Shown here piece by piece: positions 1 through 8,435 of a DNA stretch of 64,000 bases. This DNA comes from Nocardioides alpinus (GTDB taxonomy: Bacteria > Actinomycetota > Actinomycetes > Propionibacteriales > Nocardioidaceae). The position numbers and the translations under genes are program-made. The notes beneath the pieces were generated by a model. It searched no databases. It saw only the letters and a list, made by a program, of their open reading frames with translations, and was not told the origin of the DNA. Positions within the stretch are counted from its first letter, which is position 1; each line of letters starts with the position of its first letter. The stretch is from assembly GCF_900112035.1 (NCBI RefSeq), contig NZ_FOKC01000007.1, forward strand, positions 124,001 through 188,000, in the 5' to 3' direction.

Positions 1-126
1 GTCCACGGCGCCGATCCTCTCAGGTCGCCCCTCGCGGTGATGCACAGCGCAGCCACAGGTCGGCGGCAGGTGAACGACAGGTGAACGCGACAACCTCGGG
101 GCACACCGATCCCCGAAGGGCCTCCC

Positions 127-702
127 ATGAACCCCACCTACCTCCTGGCTGCCGTCGACGTCGTCGCGGTCCTCGTCCTCGCCATGGCCGTCTACTACCC
201 CCGCCACCGCCGCGCCGACCTCGTCACCGCCTTCATCGCGGTCAACGTTGGCGTCCTCGCCGTCACGATCGTGCTGTCCAGCAGCGCCGCGACCGTCGGG
301 CTGGGGCTGGGCCTCTTCGGCGTCCTGTCGATCATCCGGCTGCGATCCGACGAGCTCGGCCAGCACGAGATCGCCTACTACTTCGCGGCTCTCGCGATCG
401 GCCTGATCGGTGGCCTCGGCACGGCCGACGTCACGCTGTCCGTCACGCTCATGGCCGTCCTCGTCGGCGTGCTCGCCGTCGCCGACAGCCGCCTGCTGCA
501 CGGCACCGGGCTGCGGCAGGTCGTCGTGCTGGACTCGGCGATCACCGACGAGACGACGCTGGTGGAGCGCCTGGAGATGCTGCTCGACGCGCGGGTCACC
601 CGCGTGACACCGGTCCGGGTCGACCTCGTCAACGACACCACCACCGTCGAGGTGCACTACGCCGCCGCCAGCCGCCCCGCCGTCCCTGCGCTGACGCGAT
701 GA
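127..702 (+). CDS. DUF4956 family membrane protein
   Basis: The 191-aa product is mostly hydrophobic in its first ~125 residues (about four membrane segments, e.g. LLAAVDVVAVLVLAMAVYY near the N-terminus), followed by a soluble ~65-residue tail. The motif GLFGVLSIIRLRSDEL and this layout match DUF4956 proteins. Members of this family usually sit beside VTC-domain and CotH genes, as here: its TGA overlaps the ATG of the next gene. The biochemical role is unknown; a membrane partner for the neighbouring polymerase-like protein is inferred from context only. A purine-rich GAAGGG lies a few bases before the ATG. Nothing recognisable is seen in bases 1-126. Confidence 0.85.
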   Translation: MNPTYLLAAVDVVAVLVLAMAVYYPRHRRADLVTAFIAVNVGVLAVTIVLSSSAATVGLGLGLFGVLSIIRLRSDELGQHEIAYYFAALAIGLIGGLGTADVTLSVTLMAVLVGVLAVADSRLLHGTGLRQVVVLDSAITDETTLVERLEMLLDARVTRVTPVRVDLVNDTTTVEVHYAAASRPAVPALTR

Positions 703-1481
703 CAACCATGAGCGCCGTCGACCGCCTGCCCGCCGTCTCCCTCGCCGAGCTCAACGAGGAGGCCGCGCTGCTGACCCGCATCGACCGGAAGTACGTCATC
801 GCGACCGCCGAGCTGGACGCCGTGCTGACCGCGATCCCCGGCCTGCGGGTGCTCGAGATCGACGGCCGGCGCGCCTCGCGCTACGAGTCGACCTACCTCG
901 ACACCGTCGACCTCGACAGCTGGACCGCCTCGGCCCACCAGCGCCGGCGCCGGTGGAAGGTGCGGACGCGGACGTACGCCGACACCGGCGAGCGCTGGCT
1001 GGAGGTAAAGACCCGCGGGAGTCGCGGCAGGACGGTCAAGGAACGACTGCCGCACGACGGCCTCCGCGAGATGTCCGATGCGTCCGGGGCGTGGGTGCGT
1101 GACCGGCTCGGCGCCGCGCACGTGCACGACGTCGACCCCCGCGGCCTGGTGGCGACGCTGCACACCAGCTACCTGCGTACGACCCTCCTGCTCGACGACG
1201 GCGCCGGGCGGGCCACCATCGACCGCGACCTCCGCTGGGTCTCCGGCCACGGCACCGCCGAGGTCGGCGACGTGCTGGTCGTCGAGACCAAGTCCGCGAC
1301 CGCTCGCCCCGGCCCGCTCGACCGGCGGCTGTGGGAGCTGGGCCACCGGCCCACGCGGATCTCGAAGTACGGCACGGGGCTGGCGCTGCTGACCCCCGAG
1401 CTCCAGCGCAACCGCTGGCACCGCGTGACGTCGCGCCACCTGGCCGACCAGCTCACCCTGCACGCCGGGGTGCTCGCATGA
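699..1481 (+). CDS. VTC-domain polyphosphate polymerase-like protein
   Basis: A 260-aa soluble protein with the VTC fold signatures: RIDRKYVI near the N-terminus, YESTYLDT, a basic stretch RRRRWKVRTRTY, then LEVKTRG, LVVETKS and RISKYGTGLALL. These are the paired basic and acidic tunnel residues used by the VTC catalytic domain, which makes polyphosphate from nucleotide triphosphate in yeast. Bacterial substrates are less certain. ATG 699 overlaps the stop of the DUF4956 gene and the TGA overlaps the ATG of the cotH gene, so the three genes are translationally coupled. A second in-frame ATG at 708 is an alternative start. Confidence 0.85.
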   Translation: MTTMSAVDRLPAVSLAELNEEAALLTRIDRKYVIATAELDAVLTAIPGLRVLEIDGRRASRYESTYLDTVDLDSWTASAHQRRRRWKVRTRTYADTGERWLEVKTRGSRGRTVKERLPHDGLREMSDASGAWVRDRLGAAHVHDVDPRGLVATLHTSYLRTTLLLDDGAGRATIDRDLRWVSGHGTAEVGDVLVVETKSATARPGPLDRRLWELGHRPTRISKYGTGLALLTPELQRNRWHRVTSRHLADQLTLHAGVLA

Positions 1482-2855
1482 CCGCCCAGCCGTGCGCGGC
1501 GCGGCTCGCCGTGCTCGCGACGCTGGCCGCGCTCACCCTGGGCGGCTGCTCGACCACCTCGGGCGGGACCACGGCCGTCGCCACCACCGGCGTCAGCGCG
1601 GCCGCCGAGGATGTCGCGGACGGGACCGGTGTCTGGGACGCGACCGTGGTGCACGAGATCTCGATCGAGGTCGACGACGCTGCCGTCGCCGCGATGATCG
1701 ACACCTACCAGGAGACGAGCGAGAAGGAGTGGATCGAGGCCACCGTCACGATCGACGGGCAGACCTGGGAGCGCGTCGGGCTCCGGCTCAAGGGCAACTC
1801 CTCCCTGCGTGGGGTCGACGACGGTGCCGATCCGACCGACCTGCCCTGGCTGGTCCGGCTCGACAAGTTCGTCGACGGCCAGGAGCTCGACGGCTGGACC
1901 TCCTTCATCGTCAGGTCCAACGGCTCGGAGACCGCGCTCAACGAGGCGGTCGCGCTCGACCTCCTCGCCGAGGCCGGGCTCGCCAGCGAGCACGCGATCG
2001 CGACGTCGTTCAGCGTCAACGGCGCCGATGCCCGGCTGCGGCTCGTCGTGCAGGACCTCGACGAGGCCTGGGAGGCCGAGAACTTCAGCACCACCGGGCT
2101 GTTCTACAAGGCCGAGGCGGGCGGCGACTGGTCCTGGCGCGGTGACGACCCCGACGCGTACACCGACGTCTTCGACCAGGAGACCGGCGACGACGACCTG
2201 ACGCCGCTGGTCGACTTCCTCGACTTCCTCAACAACAGCAGCGACGAGGACTTCGCCGCCGAGCTGCCCGATCGCCTCGACGTCCAGTCGTTCGCGCGCT
2301 ACCTCGCCTTCGAGGAGCTCGTCGACAACTTCGACGACATCGACGGTCCCGGCAACAACTCCTACCTGCGCTACGACGCGGAGTCCGGCGGGTTCACCGT
2401 CGTCGCCTGGGACCACAACCTCGCCTTCGGGGGGGTCGCCGGGTGGCGGCCGCGAGGGCATGGGTGGCGGCTTCCCGGGAGCAGACGACCGCGAGCGGCC
2501 GTCGGGGATGCCGTCCGACCTGCCGTCGGACCTGCCGTCCGAGATGCCCTCGGGGATGCCGACGGACATGCCTTCCGGGATGCCGGACGGCGAGCGCCCT
2601 GAGGGCGGGCCGGGCGGGATGGGCGGCGGGATGGGTGGGTCCAACGTCCTCGTCGAGCGGTTCACTGCGGTCGAGGAGTGGGCGGACCTGGTCGAGCAGG
2701 CCAAGGCCGACCTCACCGCAGATCTCTTCGACAGCGGCTACGCCGAGGAGGTCCTCGACCAGTGGGAGAGCATGCTCACCGACCGGGCCGGCGACCTTGT
2801 GGACGCCGCGACCGTCCGGGAGGAGGCCGACGCGATCCGCGCGAAGCTGGGTTGA
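1478..2855 (+). pseudogene. CotH kinase family lipoprotein, frameshifted
   Basis: The protein begins with a lipoprotein signal (hydrophobic stretch then LGGC) and continues with a CotH-type atypical kinase domain. The conserved end YDAESGGFTVVAWDHNLAFGG includes the D-x-N metal site. At a run of seven Gs (2429-2435) the frame changes: the upstream frame then reads an Arg/Pro-rich tail to 2602, while the expected C-terminus (MPSDLPSDLPSEMPSGMPTD-type linker, then NVLVERF and a helical end) lies in another frame to 2855. Deleting one G gives one uninterrupted protein of about 458 aa. Either a real indel in a homopolymer or a sequencing error. CotH proteins phosphorylate protein substrates in spore coats; here the substrate is unknown. 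Confidence 0.8.
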
Positions 2856-2901
2856 GTGCGGAGCCCCGCGGCGACCACTGCCGCGAGCGCACTCGACCTG
2901 A

Positions 2902-3609
2902 TCAGCTGACGGCCGGGAACTCCTTCATCGCGTGGTCGGCGATCTTCTTCATCATGTAGCCGTCGATCCCGCCACCGACCAGGCCGCCGGCCAGCGGGAT
3001 GCCGCGGCCGAACCCGGTGAGGACCTTCTCGCTCACGCCGCGCATCAGGCGGAACCCGACAGCCTTGTTGACGACCATCAGGGCGCCCGGCGGCAGTCCC
3101 CGCAGGGCGTACGCCGTGACGCGGCCGCTCGCGCTCGCCATGCCGGTCTTCTTCAGGACCTCGTCGGCGTCCGAGCCGACGAGGGTGAGCAGGACCGCGG
3201 TGCGCACGCGCGGCTCGGTGATGTCGTAGCCCCGCAGTGTCGCGATCGACCCGACCATCCGCACCGCGAGGAGGTAGAACTCGGCCACGTTCACCGGCAG
3301 CGAGACCGGCATCAGCATGAAGCCGCCGACGCCGGTGACGAACCCGCCGACGCTGCCCTTGAGCGTGGCCGACCGAGCCACTGCGGCGACCGCCTTCTCC
3401 GCGTCGCCGCCCGACTTGGTGAGCGCCTCGTCGGCGACCTCGCGCACGGAGCTGAGCGGCCCGCGTCCCTCGAGGCCGGTGTCCACCAGCATCTCGACCA
3501 GCCGCTCGATGGCGTTGGGGTCGGGCCGCGGGTCGTCTGCGGCGTCGAGCGCGGCCTTGGTCTTCTTCGCCTCGGCGCTGCCCGGCTTGAGGATGTCGGT
3601 GAGTCCCAT
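2902..3609 (-). CDS. EcsC family protein
   Basis: A 235-aa protein with the EcsC architecture: a soluble N-terminal helical part, then Gly-rich amphipathic or hydrophobic helices (GGFVTGVGGFMLMPVSLPVNVAEFYLL; GRGIPLAGGLVGGGIDGYMMKKIA). The family is named after an ABC-transporter-linked Bacillus gene, and its molecular role is unclear. I chose ATG 3609 because TAGGCT (3616-3621, minus strand) lies exactly 6 nt upstream, the leaderless arrangement seen throughout this window. An in-frame GTG at 3615 is the alternative. It converges on the cotH gene. Confidence 0.85.
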   Translation of the reverse strand: MGLTDILKPGSAEAKKTKAALDAADDPRPDPNAIERLVEMLVDTGLEGRGPLSSVREVADEALTKSGGDAEKAVAAVARSATLKGSVGGFVTGVGGFMLMPVSLPVNVAEFYLLAVRMVGSIATLRGYDITEPRVRTAVLLTLVGSDADEVLKKTGMASASGRVTAYALRGLPPGALMVVNKAVGFRLMRGVSEKVLTGFGRGIPLAGGLVGGGIDGYMMKKIADHAMKEFPAVS

Positions 3610-3740
3610 GGGCACAGCCTAGGAACTCCGCGGTGAGGGCGGCACACCCCGCGGTGGCCCGCCCCTGTGAGCGGTGGCACACCCGCAGTCCCGCGACCGG
3701 AAGTGTGGCTGGACCACCGCTCGGTCCGGGTCCGGGGTCC

Positions 3741-5945
3741 TCAGGAGATCGACGACCGGAAGCCCCGGAGCCGCAGGCTGTTGGTCACCACGAACACGCT
3801 CGAGAACGCCATCGCGGCGCCCGCGAGCATCGGGTTGAGCAACCCGGCTGCCGCGAGCGGGAGCGCGGCGACGTTGTAGGCGAACGCCCAGAACAGGTTG
3901 CCCTTGATCGTCCCCAGGGTGCGGCGCGAGAGCCGGATCGCGTCGACGGCGACGAGGAGGTCGCCGCGCACGAGGGTCAGGTCGCTGGCCTCGATCGCCA
4001 CGTCGGTGCCGGTGCCCATCGCCAGGCCGAGGTCTGCCTGGGCGAGCGCGGCGGCGTCGTTGACCCCGTCGCCGACCATCGCCACCACCTTGCCGGCGGC
4101 CTGGAGGCGCTGGACCTCGGCGACCTTGTCGGCCGGGAGCACGTCGGCCACGACGGCCTCGATCCCGACCTGGGCAGCGACGTGGCGGGCCGCGGCCTCG
4201 TTGTCGCCGGTCAGCAGGATCGGGGTGAGCCCCAGCTCGCGCAGCTCGGCGATGGCGCGCGCAGACGTCGGCTTGATGGTGTCGCCGACGACGATGACCC
4301 CGCGCGCCCGGCCGTCCCACCCGACCGCGACGGGGGTGTAGCCCTCGCCCTGCGCGCGCTCGACGGCGTCGACGAGCGTCGGCGGGAGGTGCTGCGACCA
4401 CTCCTCGAGCAGGCGAGGTCGACCCACGAGCACCGCGTGGCCCTCGACGATGCCCTGGACCCCGAGGCCCTCCCGGTTGGCGAAGTCCTCGACCGGCGCG
4501 AGCTCGTCCACGGAGGCCGCGATGGCCCGGCCGATCGGGTGCTCGGACGCCGACTCGAGCGCGGCGGCGAGGCGTCGTACGTCGTCGACCGACTCGCCGT
4601 CCGCGGCCACGACGGCGTGGACGGTCATCTCGCCGGTGGTCACGGTGCCGGTCTTGTCGAGCACGATCGTGTCGACGCGGCGGGTGGACTCGAGGACCTC
4701 CGGGCCCTTGATCAGGATGCCGAGCTGGGCGCCGCGGCCGGTGCCGACCATGAGGGCGGTCGGCGTGGCCAGGCCCAGCGCGCAGGGGCACGCGATGATG
4801 AGGACGGCCACGGCGGCGGTGAAGGCAGCGGTCGGCCCGCCACCCGCGCCCAGCCAGAAGCCGAGGGTCGCGACGGCGAGCCCGATCACGATCGGCACGA
4901 AGACGCCCGAGATCCGGTCGGCGAGGCGCTGCACCTCGGCCTTGCCGTTCTGCGCGTCCTCGACGAGCCGCGCCATCTGGGCCAGCTGGGTGTCGGCGCC
5001 GACGCGGGTGGCACGTACGAGAAGCCGGCCACCGGCGTTGACCGTGGCGCCGACGACGGCATCGCCGGGGCGGACCTCCACCGGCACCGACTCGCCGGTG
5101 AGCATGGAGGCGTCGACGGCGGATGTGCCCTCGACGACGTCGCCGTCGGTCGCGATCTTCTCCCCGGGGCGTACGACGAAGGTGTCGCCGACGACCAGCT
5201 GGTCGGTCGGGATCCTCACCTCGCGGCCGTCGCGGATGACCGCCACCTCGCGCGCACCGAGCTCGAGCAGGGCCCGCAGCGCAGCGCCGGCCTGCCGCTT
5301 CGAGCGGTGCTCGAGCCACCGTCCGGCGAGCAGGAACGTGGTCACGCCGGCGGCGGCCTCGAGGTAGATGTTGCCCGCGCCGTCGGTGCGGTCGATCGAG
5401 ATCCGGAAGGGGTGGGTCATGCCGGGCTCGCCGGCGGTGCCGAGGAACAGCGCCCACAGCGACCAGCCGAAGGCGGCCAGCACCCCGACCGAGACGAGGG
5501 TGTCCATCGTGGTCGCGCCGTGGCGCAGGTTGGTCCACGCGGCCCGGTGGAAGGGCAGCGCGCCCCACACCACGACCGGCGCGGCCAGGACGAGCGAAGC
5601 CCACTGCCAGTAGGTGAACTGCAGCGCGGGCACCATCGCCATCGCGACCACGGGGATGCTCAGCGCGGTGCTGACCAGCAGCCGCTGGAGCAGCGGGTCC
5701 CGCTCCGGCTCCGCGGGTGTCTCGGCGGACGTCGGTGTCGGGAGCGCGGCGGCGTAGCCCGCGGCCTCGACGGTCTTCAGCAGCTCGTCGGTCGAGACGG
5801 TGCCGGGATAGGTGACCTTGGCCTTCTCGGTCGCGTAGTTGACCGTCGCGGTGACCCCGTCGAGCTTGTTGAGCTTGCGCTCGATGCGGTTGGCGCACGA
5901 CGCGCAGGTCATGCCGGTGATGGCGAGCTCCACGTCAGTGGTCAT
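3741..5945 (-). CDS. copA: Copper-translocating P-type ATPase
   Basis: A 734-aa P1B-type ATPase that exports Cu(I) across the cytoplasmic membrane. It has one N-terminal heavy-metal domain (GMTCASC, about residues 11-17), eight predicted membrane helices, the actuator TGES, the ion-path CPC at C386-P-C388, the phosphorylated D430 in DKTGT, the HP motif SEHPIGRA and the hinge [10 protein letters not shown]. The CPC motif marks Cu/Ag specificity. ATG 5945 starts 11 bp inside the upstream secreted copper protein gene, so it is translationally coupled. Regulation is expected from the CsoR operator at 7394-7410, at the head of the operon. Confidence 0.96.
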   Translation of the reverse strand: MTTDVELAITGMTCASCANRIERKLNKLDGVTATVNYATEKAKVTYPGTVSTDELLKTVEAAGYAAALPTPTSAETPAEPERDPLLQRLLVSTALSIPVVAMAMVPALQFTYWQWASLVLAAPVVVWGALPFHRAAWTNLRHGATTMDTLVSVGVLAAFGWSLWALFLGTAGEPGMTHPFRISIDRTDGAGNIYLEAAAGVTTFLLAGRWLEHRSKRQAGAALRALLELGAREVAVIRDGREVRIPTDQLVVGDTFVVRPGEKIATDGDVVEGTSAVDASMLTGESVPVEVRPGDAVVGATVNAGGRLLVRATRVGADTQLAQMARLVEDAQNGKAEVQRLADRISGVFVPIVIGLAVATLGFWLGAGGGPTAAFTAAVAVLIIACPCALGLATPTALMVGTGRGAQLGILIKGPEVLESTRRVDTIVLDKTGTVTTGEMTVHAVVAADGESVDDVRRLAAALESASEHPIGRAIAASVDELAPVEDFANREGLGVQGIVEGHAVLVGRPRLLEEWSQHLPPTLVDAVERAQGEGYTPVAVGWDGRARGVIVVGDTIKPTSARAIAELRELGLTPILLTGDNEAAARHVAAQVGIEAVVADVLPADKVAEVQRLQAAGKVVAMVGDGVNDAAALAQADLGLAMGTGTDVAIEASDLTLVRGDLLVAVDAIRLSRRTLGTIKGNLFWAFAYNVAALPLAAAGLLNPMLAGAAMAFSSVFVVTNSLRLRGFRSSIS

Positions 5946-6870
5946 GACCGTCTCCCTCCTCGCCGGCTGCAGCCGGCGCGCCGCCCGACTCGACGGTGAA
6001 CGCGGCCGTCCGCACGACGCCGCGGTGCTGGAAGTCCAGGAACAACCCGTACGTCCCGGGCGTGGGGAAGGCGGTCGCGAAGTCGATCCCGGGTCCGGGC
6101 CGGCCCTCCTCCGGGTGGACGTGGAGGTAGCCGAGGTCGCCGGAGCGGATCGCGACCAGGTGGCCGAAGGCGCCGAGGTAGGGCTCGAGGTCGGTGACGG
6201 GCTCGCCGTCGAGCTCGACCCGGGTGGTGAGCACGGTGCTCGCGCCCGGGGCGGTGTCGCCCTCGAGCACCACGGTGTAGGTGCCCTCGTCGGTCTCGAT
6301 CGTCGCGGTGCGGCTGTCGGCCGGGAGCTCCTCGGGGCTGAACCCGCCGCCCACAGCGACGTCGTCCGCCAGCGTGATCCCGTCCCAGCCCTCGGGCGTG
6401 AAGTCGGCGATGACGCGCCACACACCCGGCGTCAGGCGTACGTCCACCGACCAGGTGCCGGTCGCGGCGTCGAGGGTGGGGTGGACGTGCTGGAAGCCGG
6501 TCAGGTCGCGGCGTACGACGATGAGGTGCAGGTCCTTCTCGTGCTCGCGCGTGTAGTCGAGCAGCGGCCGGCCGCTCGAGGTCAGCACCTGGAAGTCGAG
6601 CCGGGTGCGGCCCGCGTCGAGGGTGCGGTCGGCGAGCGCGAGGGTGTAGCCGTCGGCGCGCGAGGTCAGTCCACCGACGTCGGCGATCGCCTCTGTCGAG
6701 TGGTCGTCGCCGTGCGCCGCCTCGTCGGTGTGGTCGGCTGCGCCCTCGTGGGCCACGGGAGCGGTGTCGACCGGTCCGACGAGCCGGCCCCCGCCCCACG
6801 CCACCGCGAAGGCGGCGGCCAGGGCGGCGACGAAGGCGACGACGCGCAACGGCGTGCTGAGGTCTCTCAT
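5935..6870 (-). CDS. Membrane-anchored or secreted copper-associated protein
   Basis: A 311-aa protein with an N-terminal membrane segment ([19 protein letters not shown]) and the rest predicted outside the cytoplasm. It contains His-rich clusters ([12 protein letters not shown] near the N-terminus; GDGHDH at the C-terminus) and two related beta-type halves, each with an HVHP motif (GFQHVHP and LHVHPEEG). This layout matches the periplasmic protein often found between copZ and copA in actinobacterial copper operons. Copper binding outside the membrane is inferred from His content and context. Its ATG overlaps the copZ stop and its 3' end overlaps copA. Confidence 0.8.
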   Translation of the reverse strand: MRDLSTPLRVVAFVAALAAAFAVAWGGGRLVGPVDTAPVAHEGAADHTDEAAHGDDHSTEAIADVGGLTSRADGYTLALADRTLDAGRTRLDFQVLTSSGRPLLDYTREHEKDLHLIVVRRDLTGFQHVHPTLDAATGTWSVDVRLTPGVWRVIADFTPEGWDGITLADDVAVGGGFSPEELPADSRTATIETDEGTYTVVLEGDTAPGASTVLTTRVELDGEPVTDLEPYLGAFGHLVAIRSGDLGYLHVHPEEGRPGPGIDFATAFPTPGTYGLFLDFQHRGVVRTAAFTVESGGAPAAAGEEGDGHDH

Positions 6871-7070
6871 GCCATTGCGTAGCCGGCTTCCTCGACGGCG
6901 GCCCGGACGGCAGCGGGGTCGAGGGGGGCGGCGCTGGTGACGGTGACGGCTCCGGTCTCGACGACCACGTCGACGTGGTCCACGCCGGCGAGCTCGGAGA
7001 TCTCCTCGGTGACCGAAGCGGCGCAGTGGCCGCAGGTCATGCCGGTGACGGTGTATGTCTCGGTGTTCAT
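6867..7070 (-). CDS. copZ: Heavy-metal-associated (copper chaperone) protein
   Basis: A 67-aa single-domain HMA protein. The metal site is GMTCGHC near residues 10-16, with the ferredoxin-like beta-alpha-beta pattern and the length typical of CopZ. It should carry Cu(I) in the cytoplasm to CopA. It starts 11 bp after csoR and overlaps the next gene by ATGA, so it belongs to the csoR-copZ-copA operon. Confidence 0.93.
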   Translation of the reverse strand: MNTETYTVTGMTCGHCAASVTEEISELAGVDHVDVVVETGAVTVTSAAPLDPAAVRAAVEEAGYAMA

Positions 7071-7081
7071 GTCGCGTCCTT

Positions 7082-7384
7082 TCAGGACTTCACGAGGCGG
7101 GCGATCGCCTCGGAGGCTTCCTTGAGCTTCTGCTCCTGCTCGGCCCCGCCCTGGCGGGCGGCGTCGACGAGGCAGTGGGCCATGTGGTCGTCGAGCAGCG
7201 AGAGCGCCAGCGCCTGGAGCGCCTTGGTCGCCGCGGACACCTGCGTGAGGATGTCGATGCAGTACTTCTCGTCCTCGACCATCCGCTGGATCCCGCGCAC
7301 CTGCCCCTCGATGCGGCGCAGCCGCTTGAGGTGGGCCTGGACGGCCGCGTCGTTGCCCTCGAGGTGTCCGTGCTGTTCGTTCAT
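7082..7384 (-). CDS. csoR: CsoR-type copper-sensing transcriptional repressor
   Basis: A 100-aa all-helical CsoR/RcnR family repressor. The Cu(I) ligand triad is present as C42, H67 and C71 (YCIDILTQ, LLDDHMAHC), and the DNA-contact segment HLKRLRRIEGQVRGIQRM is typical. Copper binding releases CsoR from its operator. A near-palindrome of that kind lies 10 nt upstream of the ATG, and GAGG in front of the ATG serves as the ribosome site. It is the first gene of the copper operon and is therefore autoregulated by inference. Confidence 0.95.
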   Translation of the reverse strand: MNEQHGHLEGNDAAVQAHLKRLRRIEGQVRGIQRMVEDEKYCIDILTQVSAATKALQALALSLLDDHMAHCLVDAARQGGAEQEQKLKEASEAIARLVKS

Positions 7385-7393
7385 ACCTCGACC

Positions 7394-7410
7394 ATACCCC
7401 TAGGGGGTAT
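7394..7410 (-). promoter_or_regulatory. Putative CsoR operator of the copper operon
   Basis: ATACCCC-TAG-GGGGTAT is a 7+7 bp perfect inverted repeat with a 3-nt centre. It lies 10-26 nt upstream of the csoR start. Known CsoR sites are G/C-tract palindromes flanked by TA-rich ends, which fits. Binding is inferred. Confidence 0.75.
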
Positions 7411-7438
7411 CTGTTTCAAGCCGGGGTCGTCCGCCCGC

Positions 7439-7509
7439 CCGGGGTAGTCCAGTGAGGGATGGTCGTGATTTGGCCAGAATGGCAGCCAGAACTCACTGGA
7501 CTACCCCGG
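7439..7509. repeat. Long inverted repeat with 18-bp perfect arms
   Basis: The left arm CCGGGGTAGTCCAGTGAG (7439-7456) is exactly the reverse complement of the right arm at 7492-7509, with a 35-nt spacer. The right arm encodes the last codons and stop of the glycerophosphodiesterase gene (stop at 7493-7495). The element separates that gene from the csoR promoter. It could be a terminator-like structure or a small dispersed repeat. The spacer holds short repeats of TTCTGGC. Confidence 0.75.
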
Positions 7510-8305
7510 CGGGAGGGGCCGGTCGTACGACGCCGGGCCGGGACCACTGCCCCCGGCTGATCAGCACGTCGCGCAGCACGTCGGGGCGGTCGGTGATGAT
7601 CCCGTCGACCCCGGCGTCGAGGAGCGTCCGCATGGTGGCGGGGTCGTCGACGGTCCAGACGATCACACGGATGCCCATCTCGTGGGCGCGACCGATGACG
7701 CGTTCGGAGTGGATCGGCATCCGTCCGAGCTTCATCGGCACGTGCGCGAAGGCGCCGCGCCCGGGGCCGGCGCCGAGCCCGACCGGACGTACGCCACCGC
7801 GCGAGCACGCGATCAACGTCGTCAGCGACCGCCAGCCGAGGGCCGTCGTGACTCCCGGGGCCTCGTCCTGCAGCCGCCGCAGCCACTTGCTCCAGGCGCC
7901 GGCCACGCAGATCCGCTCGGCCCAGCGGGGGTTCGCGCGCAGCAGCAGCGCCATGGCGCCGATCGACGCCTCGTCCTTGAGGTCGATCGCGAACCGCGCC
8001 TGGGGGAACGTTGCCATCGCCTCGGCGAGCGTGGGGATCCGGTCGGTGCCGTCCACCCGGAGCCGACGCAGGTCGGCGAGGTCGAGGTCGCTGACCCGAC
8101 CGGCGGCCCCGGTGACCCGCCGCAGCGTCGCGTCGTGGAAGCAGACGACGTGCCCGTCGCGGGTGGTCTGCACGTCGGTCTCGAGGTAGGTCAGGCCCAG
8201 CGCGGTGGCGCGGCCGAAGGCGGCGAGGGTGTTCTCGGGCGCGAGGGACATGCCCCCGCGGTGCGCGATCGCGAGCGGTCCGATGTGGTCGCCGTAGCTG
8301 GTCAC
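7493..8305 (-). CDS. Glycerophosphodiester phosphodiesterase
   Basis: A 270-aa GDPD-family TIM barrel that should cleave glycerophosphodiesters to sn-glycerol 3-phosphate and an alcohol. Visible motifs: AHRGGMSLAPENTLAAF (catalytic HRG and the E of PEN), ETDVQTTRDGHVVCFHD (the E-x-D metal pair and catalytic His), a central IDLKDE, and a C-terminal VWTVDDPATMRTLLDAGVDGIITDRPD. No signal peptide is seen. GTG 8305 was chosen because CATCCT sits exactly 6 nt upstream; GTG 8335 is an in-frame alternative adding 10 residues. The stop codon lies inside the right arm of the 7439-7509 inverted repeat. Confidence 0.92.
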   Translation of the reverse strand: MTSYGDHIGPLAIAHRGGMSLAPENTLAAFGRATALGLTYLETDVQTTRDGHVVCFHDATLRRVTGAAGRVSDLDLADLRRLRVDGTDRIPTLAEAMATFPQARFAIDLKDEASIGAMALLLRANPRWAERICVAGAWSKWLRRLQDEAPGVTTALGWRSLTTLIACSRGGVRPVGLGAGPGRGAFAHVPMKLGRMPIHSERVIGRAHEMGIRVIVWTVDDPATMRTLLDAGVDGIITDRPDVLRDVLISRGQWSRPGVVRPAPPAGVVQ

Positions 8306-8435
8306 GACCTCAGGATGGGAGTCGTCAGGGTCCACGGGAAGCGCGAAGGCGCCCGATCGACCACTGTTCACCCAGCCTTCGTCCGGCGTGCGTCGCCGAC
8401 ACCTGCTGGACACCCGGATGCCCCACAATGCGCGC

